Shown: positions 54,180 to 62,302, numbered from the stretch's first letter. The stretch is DNA of 64,000 bases from Roseiarcus sp963775575 (GCA_963775575.1 CAVZJG010000003.1:434001-498000), one strand, 5' to 3'. The notes: generated by a model from the sequence alone, not told the origin. Numbers and translations: made by a program.

Positions 54180-54617
54180 ATGTCGGAACCGGGCAAGAGT
54201 CCGCGGCAGTTTTCGGAGGCGTTCAAGGAAGCCGCGGTGCGGCGGCTGGAAGCTGGCGAGAAGATTGCCGCGGTGGCCGCGGCGATTGGGGTCAAGCGGA
54301 AGCTTTTGTATCAGTGGCGCAACGCTTGGCGGGCGATGGGGTCGGCCGGGTTCAACCGCAAACGCGGGCGGAAGCCGGGCTGGAAGGCCGCCGAAGCCTG
54401 CGCGGCGGTCGCTCCGTCGTCCTCTCCGGACGCCGTCGCGCCCGCTGCGCAGGCTTCGCAGGAGCTGAGGAAAGCGCAGGCCCGCATTGCCGAACTGGAA
54501 CGGCTGATCGGGCGTCAGCAGGCGGATCTGCATTTTTTTCGCGAAGCCTTGCGGCTCTGGGACGCGACGCCCCCGAACGGCGGCGCGCCCATCTCTACGC
54601 GGTCGTCGAAAAAATGA
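54180..54617 (+). CDS. IS3 OrfA (HTH transposase subunit)
   Basis: 145 residues. QFSEAFKEAAVRRLEAGEKI with AAVAAAIGVKRKLLYQWRNA is the IS3 helix-turn-helix; ELRKAQARIAELERLIGRQQ is the leucine-zipper coiled coil. Its end overlaps orfB by four bases (ATGA), and the A6 run at 54609-54614 just before the stop is a candidate -1 slippery site producing the OrfAB transposase. Confidence 0.9.
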   Translation: MSEPGKSPRQFSEAFKEAAVRRLEAGEKIAAVAAAIGVKRKLLYQWRNAWRAMGSAGFNRKRGRKPGWKAAEACAAVAPSSSPDAVAPAAQASQELRKAQARIAELERLIGRQQADLHFFREALRLWDATPPNGGAPISTRSSKK

Positions 54618-55513
54618 CCGCCGACGAGTCGCAAGGCTTTCTCGAAGACGACGCCAACGTCCGGCGCCTGTGCGCCCTCGGGGACGTGTCGCGCGCGGGC
54701 TACTACCGCCATTTCGGTCCGCACGCTCCCGCCCGCGCGGACGCCGATCTGCGCGATCTCATCCAACGCGAAGCGCTCGCTCATCGCCATTACGGCTATC
54801 GTCGCGTCACGCAGGCGCTGCGCCGGCAAGGCCTGATCGTCAACGCCAAGCGGGTGCTCAGGCTGATGCGCGAAGACAACCTGCTCAGCCTGCGCGCCAA
54901 GCCCTTCGTCCCGCGCACGAGCGACAGCCGGCATGGCTTCGCGATCCGGCCAAACCTCGCCCGCGCGCTGCGTCCCAGCGGCCTCGACCAGCTCTGGGTC
55001 GCCGACATCACCTACATCAGGCTGGCCGAGGACTTCGTCTATCTGGCCGTCGTCATCGACGCGTTCTCGCGCAAAGTGGTGGGCTGGGCGCTCGCCGGCC
55101 ATCTCGAGGCTTCGCTCGCCCTTGAGGCGCTTGATCAGGCGCTCGCGGCGCGCCAGCCCCAGCCCGAAAGTCTCATCCACCACTCCGACCGCGGCGTGCA
55201 GTATGCGTGTTCCGACTATGTCGAACGGCTGGAGGCGCGCAAAATCGTCATCAGCATGAGCCGGCCCGGCAACCCTTACGACAACGCCAAGGCCGAGAGC
55301 TTCATGAAGACGCTGAAAGCCGAGGAGGTGAACGGCAAGGCCTACGCCAACATCGACGACGCCCGTCGGCAGATCGGCGCCTTCATCGAGACCATCTACA
55401 ATCGTCAGCGCCTGCACTCGGCGCTGGGCTACAAACCGCCGGTCGAGTTCGAAGCCGAACTGCGGCCGGTCGCGCCAACGCTGAACCAGGACGAAGCCCT
55501 GTCACTCAATTAG
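54614..55513 (+). CDS. IS3 OrfB (DDE integrase-type transposase)
   Basis: About 299 residues from the ATG that overlaps the orfA stop; the frame is also open upstream in -1 relation to orfA, as required for frameshift fusion. The catalytic triad is visible: LWVADITYI, IHHSDRGVQYA and NAKAESFMKTLK. The HRHYGYRRV motif before it is typical. The frame is intact, so the IS may be mobile. Confidence 0.92.
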   Translation: MTADESQGFLEDDANVRRLCALGDVSRAGYYRHFGPHAPARADADLRDLIQREALAHRHYGYRRVTQALRRQGLIVNAKRVLRLMREDNLLSLRAKPFVPRTSDSRHGFAIRPNLARALRPSGLDQLWVADITYIRLAEDFVYLAVVIDAFSRKVVGWALAGHLEASLALEALDQALAARQPQPESLIHHSDRGVQYACSDYVERLEARKIVISMSRPGNPYDNAKAESFMKTLKAEEVNGKAYANIDDARRQIGAFIETIYNRQRLHSALGYKPPVEFEAELRPVAPTLNQDEALSLN

Positions 55514-55540
55514 CGTGTCTCACCAGAGGGGTGCAGTCCA

Positions 55541-55555
55541 TAGGTGTGTCACCGT
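55541..55555. repeat. MITE-like palindrome, right end beyond IS3
   Basis: TAGGTGTGTCACCGT completes the arm begun at 54102-54120. Joining the two parts without the IS gives a 28-bp arm matching the left arm except for two extra bases (GC) in the latter. Confidence 0.7.
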
Positions 55556-55695
55556 AATGCCGTAATGCGCACTCCACTCATTTCCCTTTTTGCCGGTCTC
55601 GCCGCCGAGCGATGCCCTCGCCCCACGCCGCCGGCGGAAAAGCGCTTCGCGACCCCTTGAACGGATTGAGTCGCGTCGAAAAATAGCGCCCCCCC

Positions 55696-56334
55696 TCACG
55701 CCGCCCTTCGCATCGCCCCGCTCGCCGCGTCGGCGAGCGACTTGGCGCCGAAGGCGATAAAGATCAGGCCGACGACGCGCGTCACCGCGACGCCGTGGGT
55801 GAGGAAGAAGCGCCTCACCGCCGGCAGCCCGGCGGCGAAGATCAGCGTCGCGTCGGCGGCGAGGAAGCCGGCGAACGCCGCGGCCAGCATCTGCGGCGCG
55901 TCGGCGAGGCGAAGCTCGCCGACATAGGGCGCGACGATCGCCGAGAACATCGCCAGCGCGACCGGATAGGCCTTGGGGTTGGTGAGGCCGAAGGCGAGCC
56001 CCGTCGCCAACGGCCGGCGCGCGCCGATGGCCTGCGGCGGCGCGTCTTTGCGCGTCGTCGCCGCCCGCGCGCCGAGAACGATCAAGTAGAGCCCGCAGCC
56101 GGCGCCGAGCAGCTCGAACAGCGTCGCCCCCAGCCGATTGGCGCCGAGGATCGCGCCAACCGCGAGCGAGCCCCAGGTCAGGTCGCCGACGAGATGGCCG
56201 CCGATGAACCACGCTCCCGCCGCCCGCCCCTTGGACGCGGCGAGGGTGAACAGCGCCAGAAACGCCGGCCCCGGCGAGACGACATAGAGATAGGCGGCGA
56301 CGGCGCTGGCGAAGAGAATCTTGTGGTCGATCAC
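55696..56334 (-). CDS. LysE family transporter
   Basis: 212 residues, about six transmembrane helices. SPGPAFLALFTLAASKGRAA near the start is the LysE/RhtB signature (PGP). TNPKAYPVALAMF opens the second half. Members export amino acids or related small molecules; the substrate cannot be inferred. The start overlaps the mutS stop by four bases (ATGA), so the two are coupled. A truncated duplicate lies at 51171-51459. Confidence 0.88.
   Translation of the reverse strand: MIDHKILFASAVAAYLYVVSPGPAFLALFTLAASKGRAAGAWFIGGHLVGDLTWGSLAVGAILGANRLGATLFELLGAGCGLYLIVLGARAATTRKDAPPQAIGARRPLATGLAFGLTNPKAYPVALAMFSAIVAPYVGELRLADAPQMLAAAFAGFLAADATLIFAAGLPAVRRFFLTHGVAVTRVVGLIFIAFGAKSLADAASGAMRRAA
55709..55987. 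repeat. 279-bp direct repeat, copy 2 (inside lysE)
   Basis: Partner of 51181-51459; mismatches cluster near its right end (around 55962-55968) with one more near 55767. Confidence 0.9.
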
Positions 56335-59063
56335 GGCGGCTTCTCCCGCGCCAGGCGCTTCAGTTCGTAGAGCGCGGCTTGCGCGTCACGCGGCGTCAAT
56401 TCGTCGGCGTCGATCTTCTCCAGCGCCTCGCGCAGCGGATCGGGGCCGGGCGGCGCCGGCGCTTCGTAGGAGAACAGCGGCAGCGCGTCGAGGGTGGAGA
56501 GCGCGCCGCCGGCGCGCCTGGCCGTCTCTAATTCGCTCAGCACGGCGCGCGCGCGCTTGATCACCGCGGCGGGAAGCCCGGCGAGCTTGGCGACCTGAAT
56601 GCCGTAGGAACGGTCGGCCGCGCCGGGAATCACTTCGTGCAGGAACACCAGCGCGCCCTTCCACTCGCTGACCCGCATCGTCAGATTGAACAGCCGCGGA
56701 AGCGTCTGGGAAAGCTGGGTCAATTCGTGGAAGTGGGTCGCGAACAGCGTGCGCGAGCGGTTGACCGCGTTGAGATGTTCGACGCAGGCGAAGGCGATCG
56801 AAAGGCCGTCGAAGGTCGCGGTGCCGCGGCCGATTTCGTCGAGAATGATCAGCGAGCGCTCGGTGGCCTGATTGAGGATCGCCGCCGTCTCGACCATTTC
56901 GACCATGAAGGTCGAGCGCCCGCGCGCGAGGTCGTCGGCGGCGCCGACGCGCGAAAACAGCCGGTCGACGACGCCGATATGGGCGCGCCGCGCCGGCACG
57001 AAGGACCCCATCTGGGCAAGCGCCGCGATCAGCGCGTTCTGGCGCAGAAAAGTCGACTTGCCCGCCATGTTGGGGCCGGTGACCAGCGCGATGCGCCCCC
57101 CCTCGCCCGCTTCCCCGGAAAGGTCGCAGGCGTTGGCGACGAAGGGCTCGCCGCGCTCGGCGAGCGCCGCCTCGACCACCGGATGGCGCCCGCCCTCGAT
57201 GGCGAAGCTCAACGAATCGTCGACCTGCGGGCGGACCCAGTCGCGCCGCGCCGCCAACTCGGCGAGCGCGGCGGCGACGTCGATCTCGGCCAACGCTAGG
57301 CCGAGGCCGCGCAGCATTTCGCTCTCGGCTAGGCACGCTTGACGCAGCCGCTCGAACGCCTCCAGCTCCAGCGCCAGCGCGCGGTCGGCCGCCGAGGCGA
57401 TGCGCGCTTCGAGATCGATCAGCGCGTTGGTGGTGAAGCGCATCGCGCCGGCCATGGTCTGGCGATGAATGAAGGTCGCGCTCATCGGCGCCTTCAGCAG
57501 CGCCTCGCCCTGCGGTTGCGGCGTCTCGATGTAATAGCCGAGGAAGTTGTTGTGCTTGATCTTGAGCTGACCCGTGCCCGCCTCTTCTGCGTAACTCGCC
57601 TGCAACTCGGCGACGACGCGCCGGCTCTCGTCGCGCAAAGTCCGCGCCTCGTCGAGCGGCGCGAAGGCGCCCGCGCGCACGAAACCGCCGTCGCGCCTGT
57701 TGAGGGGCAGGTCCTCGGCGAGCGTTTCGGCAAGCTCGCGCGTGAGCGCGCCGTCGTCGCGGCTGAGACGCTCGCGACAGCGCTCGAGCGCCGGCGGCAA
57801 GGCTTCGAGCGCGCGCAACGTCCGCGCGATCGCGGCGCTCGCCGTCAGGCCGTCGCGCAGCGCGGCGAGATCGCGCGGGCCGCCGCGATCGAGGCCGAGA
57901 CGCGACAGCGCGCGTAAAGTATCCGGCGCCGCGGCGAGCGACTTGCGCAAGCTCCCGCGCAATGCCGGCGCGTCGGCGAGAAACTCCAGCGCGCCGAGCC
58001 GCTCGTTGATTTCTTGGGGGTCGGCGAGCGGGCTCGCCAGCCGCTCGGCGAGCAGGCGCGCGCCGGCGGGCGTCGCGGTCCGGTCGATCACGGCGAACAG
58101 CGAGCCGGCGCGCTCGCCCGCAAGCGTGCGGGTGAGTTCGAGATTGGCGCGCGTGGCGGCGTCGATTTCGAGGCCGGCGCCGCGGGCGCGCCGCGTCGGC
58201 GGAGCGAGGCGCGGCGTCGCATCGATCTGGGTGCGCCTGAGGTAGCGCAGCGCCAGCGCGGCGGCGGCGATTTCGGCGCGGGTGAACTGGCCGAAACCCT
58301 CCAGCGTTTCGACGCCATAGAATTCGCGCACCGCCTGCTCCGCCGACGCGCCGTCGCTCGAATCGCGCCCGAGCGGCGTCGCGGCGACCTTCGTCTCCGC
58401 GACCAGCCGGGAAAAGGCGGGATCGTCGAACAAGACCTGCGGCGCGACGATCTCGCTCGGCTCCAGGCGGGCGATTTCGAGGCTCAACGCCGCTTCGTCG
58501 GCCTCGCTCAACACGAACGCGCCGGTCGAGATGTCGAGCGCCGCGAGGCCGAACGCCGCGCGCCCTTCGCTCGAGCGCACGCGCTGAACGCCGAGAAGAA
58601 CATTGGCGCGGCCGGGCTCGAGCAGGCGCTCCTCGGTGATGGTGCCCGGCGTGACGAGCCGCGTCACGTCGCGCTTGACCACCGACTTAGCCCCGCGCTT
58701 CTTGGCCTCCGTCGGGTCTTCGAGCTGCTCGCAGACCGCGACGCGATGGCCGCGCGCGATCAGGCGCTGCAGATAATCGTCGGCGCGCTCGATCGGCACG
58801 CCGCACATCGGAATGTCCTCGCCTTCGTGCTTGCCGCGCTTGGTCAGCACGATGCCGAGCGCGCGACTGGCGACTTCCGCGTCGTCGAAGAACAATTCAT
58901 AGAAGTCGCCCATGCGGTAGAACAGCAGACAATCCGGGTGGGCCGCCTTGATGTCGAGATATTGCGCCATCATCGGCGAGGCGCGCGGCGTCTCGGGGGC
59001 GCGCGGGACGCCGTTCGTCGCCTGCCCCGTCTCGGGCGCCGTGGAATTTTCCGGCTTGTTCAT
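56331..59063 (-). CDS. mutS: DNA mismatch repair protein MutS
   Basis: 910 residues. The mismatch-reading GDFYELF (F54, E56), Walker A TGPNMAGKSTFLRQ and Walker B ILDEIGRGTATFDGLS are intact. The chosen ATG gives MNKPENSTAP with AGGG upstream; the longer frame to 59180 adds 39 residues without family likeness. It recognises mispairs and recruits MutL; alphaproteobacteria normally lack MutH. The final residues overlap lysE. Confidence 0.96.
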   Translation of the reverse strand: MNKPENSTAPETGQATNGVPRAPETPRASPMMAQYLDIKAAHPDCLLFYRMGDFYELFFDDAEVASRALGIVLTKRGKHEGEDIPMCGVPIERADDYLQRLIARGHRVAVCEQLEDPTEAKKRGAKSVVKRDVTRLVTPGTITEERLLEPGRANVLLGVQRVRSSEGRAAFGLAALDISTGAFVLSEADEAALSLEIARLEPSEIVAPQVLFDDPAFSRLVAETKVAATPLGRDSSDGASAEQAVREFYGVETLEGFGQFTRAEIAAAALALRYLRRTQIDATPRLAPPTRRARGAGLEIDAATRANLELTRTLAGERAGSLFAVIDRTATPAGARLLAERLASPLADPQEINERLGALEFLADAPALRGSLRKSLAAAPDTLRALSRLGLDRGGPRDLAALRDGLTASAAIARTLRALEALPPALERCRERLSRDDGALTRELAETLAEDLPLNRRDGGFVRAGAFAPLDEARTLRDESRRVVAELQASYAEEAGTGQLKIKHNNFLGYYIETPQPQGEALLKAPMSATFIHRQTMAGAMRFTTNALIDLEARIASAADRALALELEAFERLRQACLAESEMLRGLGLALAEIDVAAALAELAARRDWVRPQVDDSLSFAIEGGRHPVVEAALAERGEPFVANACDLSGEAGEGGRIALVTGPNMAGKSTFLRQNALIAALAQMGSFVPARRAHIGVVDRLFSRVGAADDLARGRSTFMVEMVETAAILNQATERSLIILDEIGRGTATFDGLSIAFACVEHLNAVNRSRTLFATHFHELTQLSQTLPRLFNLTMRVSEWKGALVFLHEVIPGAADRSYGIQVAKLAGLPAAVIKRARAVLSELETARRAGGALSTLDALPLFSYEAPAPPGPDPLREALEKIDADELTPRDAQAALYELKRLAREKPP

Positions 59064-59469
59064 CGGCGCGACCCTAGCAAACCCGACCGGGACGCGCACC
59101 GGCGGGATTTTGGTTTCCACCGCGAAGCGCGCCGGCGGCGCGTGGGCCCCTATGTGGCCAGGGCGTCCTGGTTCAGACATATGTTGGGCTGGCGCTGGCT
59201 TCAGCGTCAGATCTTCATTGATTGCTTGGAGGCGATTATGCGCGAGAGCAATTTGAACTCAAGGACGGCCTGAAAGGCCGCCGCCGGAGGCGGTGCGCTT
59301 CGCGCATCCTTGACTTCAAATTGCTCTCGCGCTTCGCTCCGCCAAGCAAACAAGGAAGGAATCCGCTCTCGTCGGCGAATTCGACATATCGTAAGCCAGG
59401 GCCAAAGCCCGTTGCGCCCGGCCGAAGAGAATGCACTGTGCTTTGCATGCTTGCTTCGAGGCGCGCCAG
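59064..59469. other. Intergenic region between mutS and vapB-like gene
   Basis: 406 bp, no supported gene. It holds the mutS promoter side and the long inverted repeat at 59242-59330. Confidence 0.5.
59242..59330. repeat. Long inverted repeat with nested hairpins
   Basis: Arms of 24 bp (59242-59265 and 59307-59330; left arm begins GCGAGAGCAATTTGAA) match with one mismatch. Between them lie GGCC-TGAAA-GGCC and CCGCC-GGA-GGCGG. It could be a MITE-like element or a structured RNA; no T-run follows. Confidence 0.65.
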
Positions 59470-59706
59470 ATGAGTCAGATCGCCAAACTGTTCAAGAACG
59501 GCCGCAGTCAAGCCGTCCGGCTGCCCGCCAGCTTTCGTTTCGAGGCGCGCGAAGTGTTCATTCGCCGCGACCCCAAGACCGGCGACGTGATCTTGTCGCG
59601 ACGGCCCGATTCCTGGCAAGGGTTCTTCGCCGCACCCGACGAAGCCGCCGTCCCCGACGATTTCCTCGGCGACGCCGAACGACAGGCCGAGGCGGCCGAC
59701 CCCTAG
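59470..59706 (+). CDS. VapB-type antitoxin (AbrB/SpoVT fold), orphan
   Basis: 78 residues. MSQIAKLFKNGRSQAVRLPA with SFRFEAREVFIRRDPKTGDV is the swapped-hairpin AbrB DNA-binding domain of VapB/MvaT-like antitoxins; PDSWQGFF follows, and the toxin-binding tail stops early at AAADP-like sequence. The ATG is chosen because the domain begins there; 13 more in-frame codons upstream are not family-like. A toxin should follow at once, but only a short remnant is found. Confidence 0.88.
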   Translation: MSQIAKLFKNGRSQAVRLPASFRFEAREVFIRRDPKTGDVILSRRPDSWQGFFAAPDEAAVPDDFLGDAERQAEAADP

Positions 59707-59708
59707 CG

Positions 59709-59762
59709 CCGTTCGATTTCATCGTCGCCGGCCTCAAGGTCGAAGACTGGACGCTGACCTGA
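59709..59762 (+). pseudogene. Remnant of a vapC toxin gene (last codons)
   Basis: Directly after the antitoxin, in another frame, the sequence encodes PFDFIVAGLKVEDWTLT and a stop. The VxGLxVEDWT ending is typical of the C-terminus of VapC toxins partnered with AbrB-type VapB. There is no room for the PIN domain, so nearly all of the toxin gene seems to have been deleted. Confidence 0.55.
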
Positions 59763-59769
59763 ACTCGTC

Positions 59770-60729
59770 TCACGGTCGGCGCGCCTCGCTCAGCGGCAAT
59801 GGCAACAGCGGTCCCGCGCCGGCGCCGAGCGTCGCGTCCCGCCCCCGCTCGATCGCGCTGCGCACAAATTCCTTGGCCGCCGCGACCGCCTCGGGCAACG
59901 ACGCGCCCAAGACGACGTGCGCGGCGATCGCGCTCGACAGCGTGCAGCCGGCGCCGTGCAGGTTGCGCGAGTCTAGGCGCGGCGCGGCGAACCGCCGGAC
60001 GGCGTCGGCCGTGACCAGCAGATCGACCGCCTCGGCGCCGGGAAGATGCCCGCCCTTCATCAACACGGCGCGCGGGCCGAGCTTCACCAGCGCCGCGCCC
60101 TGGCGCGCCATCTCCGCTTCGCCCCTTGCCAGCGGCGCGCCGACCAGCGCCGCGGCTTCCGCGAGATTGGGGGTCAGGCAGTCGACCAGCGGCAGCAACC
60201 GGGCTTTGACCGCCTCGATGAGCCCCGCGCCCGCGAGCGCGTCCCCGGACGAAGCGACCATGACGGGATCGTAGACGAGGAAGGGCGCCCGCCCCTTCCC
60301 CCCTTGCGGGGGAAGGTGGTCAGGCGAAGCCTGGCCGGATGAGGGGTCGCGCCGCGAGGCGCGCGTTTCGACAACGGCGCTGCCGCGCCGACCCCTCACC
60401 CCTAACCCCTCTCCCGCAAGGGAAGAGAGGAGCGGGCGCCCCAAGCTCCTCGCCACGGCCGCCACCACCGCCGCGCTCCCCAGCATGCCGATCTTGATCG
60501 CCGCGACGTCGAAATCGGCCAGCACGGCTTCGATCTGCGCGGCGACGATGTCGGGCGGGCAGATGTGGATCGCGTCGACGCCCAGCGTGTTCTGCGCGGT
60601 GAGCGCCGTGATTGCGCTCGCCCCGTAGACGCCGAGCGCGGCGAAAGTCTTCAGGTCCGCCTGAACCCCGGCGCCGCCGCCCGAATCCGAGCCGGCGATC
60701 GTCAACGCGATGGGCGTTTGCGCCGTCAC
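59770..60729 (-). CDS. thiD: Hydroxymethylpyrimidine (phosphate) kinase with repeat-derived insertion
   Basis: Phosphorylates HMP and HMP-P for thiamin synthesis. 319 residues against about 266 usual. TIAGSDSGGGAGVQADLKTF is the substrate-binding start; YDPVMVASSG and HGAGCTLSSAIA (anion hole and catalytic Cys) are intact. Between SLGRP and APFLVYDPVM lies about 50 extra residues (SSLAGEGLGVRGRRG, then ASPDHLPPQGGKG) encoded by an interspersed palindromic repeat. The start is GTG, overlapping the thiE stop (GTGA). The insertion is in frame, so the enzyme may still work. Confidence 0.92.
   Translation of the reverse strand: MTAQTPIALTIAGSDSGGGAGVQADLKTFAALGVYGASAITALTAQNTLGVDAIHICPPDIVAAQIEAVLADFDVAAIKIGMLGSAAVVAAVARSLGRPLLSSLAGEGLGVRGRRGSAVVETRASRRDPSSGQASPDHLPPQGGKGRAPFLVYDPVMVASSGDALAGAGLIEAVKARLLPLVDCLTPNLAEAAALVGAPLARGEAEMARQGAALVKLGPRAVLMKGGHLPGAEAVDLLVTADAVRRFAAPRLDSRNLHGAGCTLSSAIAAHVVLGASLPEAVAAAKEFVRSAIERGRDATLGAGAGPLLPLPLSEARRP
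60289..60438. repeat. Interspersed palindromic repeat inserted in thiD
   Basis: Contains CCCCCTTGCGGGGG, a complementary pair CCTCATCC/GGATGAGG-type ends and CCTCTCCCGCAAGGGAAGAG. Translations such as PPQGGKG and GEGLGVRG are typical of such repeats in alphaproteobacterial genomes. Boundaries are approximate. Confidence 0.75.
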
Positions 60730-61331
60730 GGCGCGCGGGTCGCGGCGATCCATGCGCGGGCGCGGCCCTCGGGATCGGGGTTGAGCGTGATGTCGGTGAC
60801 GACGGCGGCGCTGTCGGCGCCGGCGGCGAGACACGCGAGGGCGCGTTCGAGGTTGAGCCCGCCGATCGCGACCAGCGGCATGGCGCCGACGCGGCGCTTC
60901 CACTCGCCGATCTGCGTCAGGCCCTGGGGCAGATGCGCCATCGCTTTCGTGATCGTCGGATAGATCGGGCCGAGCGCGACGTAGTCGGGCGCCAGCGCCA
61001 GCGCGCGCTCGAGTTCCGCTTCGTCGTGGGTGCTGAGGCCGAGCCTGAGCCCGGCGCGGCGGATGGCGCCGACGTCCGCGCCTTCATCGAGATCGCCCTG
61101 GCCAAGGTGGACCCAGGGCGCGCCTTCGTCGATAGCGACCCGCCAATAGTCGTTGACCACCAGGGTCGCGCCTGCGGCGCGGCAGACCGCCAGCGCCGCG
61201 CGCGTCTCGCGACCCGCCGTCGCCTCGTCTTTGTCTTTGACGCGCAACTGGATGAGCCGCGCGCCGACGCCGACGAGCCGGCGGACCCAGTCGGCGGAAT
61301 CGACGATCGGGTAGAAGCGGTCGAGAGTCAT
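60726..61331 (-). CDS. thiE: Thiamine-phosphate synthase
   Basis: 201 residues. Joins HMP-PP and thiazole phosphate to thiamin phosphate. IQLRVKDKDEATA, LVVNDYWRVAIDEGAPWVHL, LGLSTHDEAE and ALGPIYPT are the TIM-barrel motifs. It lies between thiG and thiD; its stop overlaps the thiD start. Confidence 0.93.
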   Translation of the reverse strand: MTLDRFYPIVDSADWVRRLVGVGARLIQLRVKDKDEATAGRETRAALAVCRAAGATLVVNDYWRVAIDEGAPWVHLGQGDLDEGADVGAIRRAGLRLGLSTHDEAELERALALAPDYVALGPIYPTITKAMAHLPQGLTQIGEWKRRVGAMPLVAIGGLNLERALACLAAGADSAAVVTDITLNPDPEGRARAWIAATRAP

Positions 61332-61462
61332 AGGCCCCTCTCCCGCGTGCGGGAGACGGGTTGGGGTGAGGGCCGCCGGGCGCTCCCCTCATCCGGCCCT
61401 TCGGGCCGCCTCTCAGCGAACGAGACGTTCGCCTGACACCCGCAAGCGGGAGAAGGGAAAGA
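61332..61462. repeat. Interspersed palindromic repeat between thiG and thiE
   Basis: Begins CCCCTCTCCCGC-GTGCGGGAGA, continues with CTCATCCGGCCC and ends ACCCGCAAGCGGGAGAAGGG. Related in composition and modules to the insertion in thiD. Probable stem-loops in the thi operon mRNA. Confidence 0.7.
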
Positions 61463-61473
61463 AGCCGCGCCGC

Positions 61474-62244
61474 TCACGACAGCGCCGCCTTGCCGACGAA
61501 CGGCGTCGAGGGCTGGGCGAGGTCGCGCGGCTGCATCGGGCCGGCGCGATGGGCGGCGGCGCCGGCTTCGACCGCCTCTTTGAACGCGCGCGCCATCGCG
61601 ACCGGATCGCCCGCCGTGCCGACCGCGGTGTTGAGCAGCACCGCGTCGTAGCCGAACTCCATCGCCGCCGCGGCGTGCGACGGCAGGCCGATGCCGGCGT
61701 CGACGATCAGCGTCGCCTCGGGATAGCGCGCCCGCAGCAGGCGCAAGCCGAAGGGATTGTTGAGGCCCTTGCCGGAGCCGATCGGCGCGCCCCACGGCAT
61801 CAACGTCTTGCAGCCCGCCTCGATAAGCCGGTCGCAGACGATCAGGTCTTCGGTCGTGTAGGGAAACACCTCGAAGCCGTCTCGAGCGAGGATGCGCGCG
61901 GCCTCGACCGTGCCGAAGACGTCGGGCGCGAGCGTATCGCGGTCGCCGATCACTTCGAGCTTGATCCAGGCGGTGGCGAAAATCTCGCGCGCCATCTGCG
62001 CCGTCGTCACCGCCTCCTTGACCGTGTAGCATCCGGCGGTGTTGGGCAGCACGCGCACGCCGAGGTCGTGGATGATGCGCCAGAACTCCTGCCCCTCGCG
62101 AAATTGGCTCAACTCGCGCCGCACCGAAACCGTGACGACTTCCGCCTCCGCCGCCCGCACGGACTTGGCCATGAGGTCGAGCGAGGCGTACTTCGACGTT
62201 CCGAGCAGCAGCCGAGACTTCAATGCGACGCCATAGACCTTCAT
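61474..62244 (-). CDS. thiG: Thiazole synthase
   Basis: 256 residues. Makes the thiazole phosphate from DXP, dehydroglycine and ThiS thiocarboxylate. SRLLLGTSKYASLDLM, WIKLEVIGD (with the Schiff-base Lys), PWGAPIGSGKGLNNP and VDAGIGLPSHAAAAME are diagnostic. It follows thiS with a gap of about 58 bp. Confidence 0.95.
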   Translation of the reverse strand: MKVYGVALKSRLLLGTSKYASLDLMAKSVRAAEAEVVTVSVRRELSQFREGQEFWRIIHDLGVRVLPNTAGCYTVKEAVTTAQMAREIFATAWIKLEVIGDRDTLAPDVFGTVEAARILARDGFEVFPYTTEDLIVCDRLIEAGCKTLMPWGAPIGSGKGLNNPFGLRLLRARYPEATLIVDAGIGLPSHAAAAMEFGYDAVLLNTAVGTAGDPVAMARAFKEAVEAGAAAHRAGPMQPRDLAQPSTPFVGKAALS

Positions 62245-62302
62245 CGCTCAACTCCTCGCCCCCGCGCCGCCGCCCGCACCCTCGCTCCATCGCGCCGGCG
62301 GC

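Larger units (their letters stand above)
54121..55540 (+). mobile_element. IS3-family insertion sequence
   Basis: About 1420 bp with orfA and orfB. The left end carries TGGACCCCGAAGTTGAGACA and the right end, reversed, TGGACTGCACCCCTCTGGTG then AGACACG: imperfect terminal repeats sharing TGGAC and TGAGACACG. TAGGTG occurs at 54115-54120 and 55541-55546; the true duplication is 3 to 6 bp and the ends are uncertain by about three bases. It is inserted inside the palindromic element. Confidence 0.88.

Noticed and set aside
51181..55987. Integrative element with attachment sites
   Set aside because: Geometry fits, but no integrase or relaxase is present and a 279-bp repeat is long for an att core; kept only as a finding about an island.
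59236..59619. Minus-strand 127-codon frame
   Set aside because: Antisense to the AbrB-type antitoxin and spans the inverted repeat; no family likeness.
61332..62302. TPP riboswitch inside the thi operon
   Set aside because: The gaps hold interspersed repeats but no THI-box pattern; a riboswitch would be expected upstream of thiC, beyond the window.
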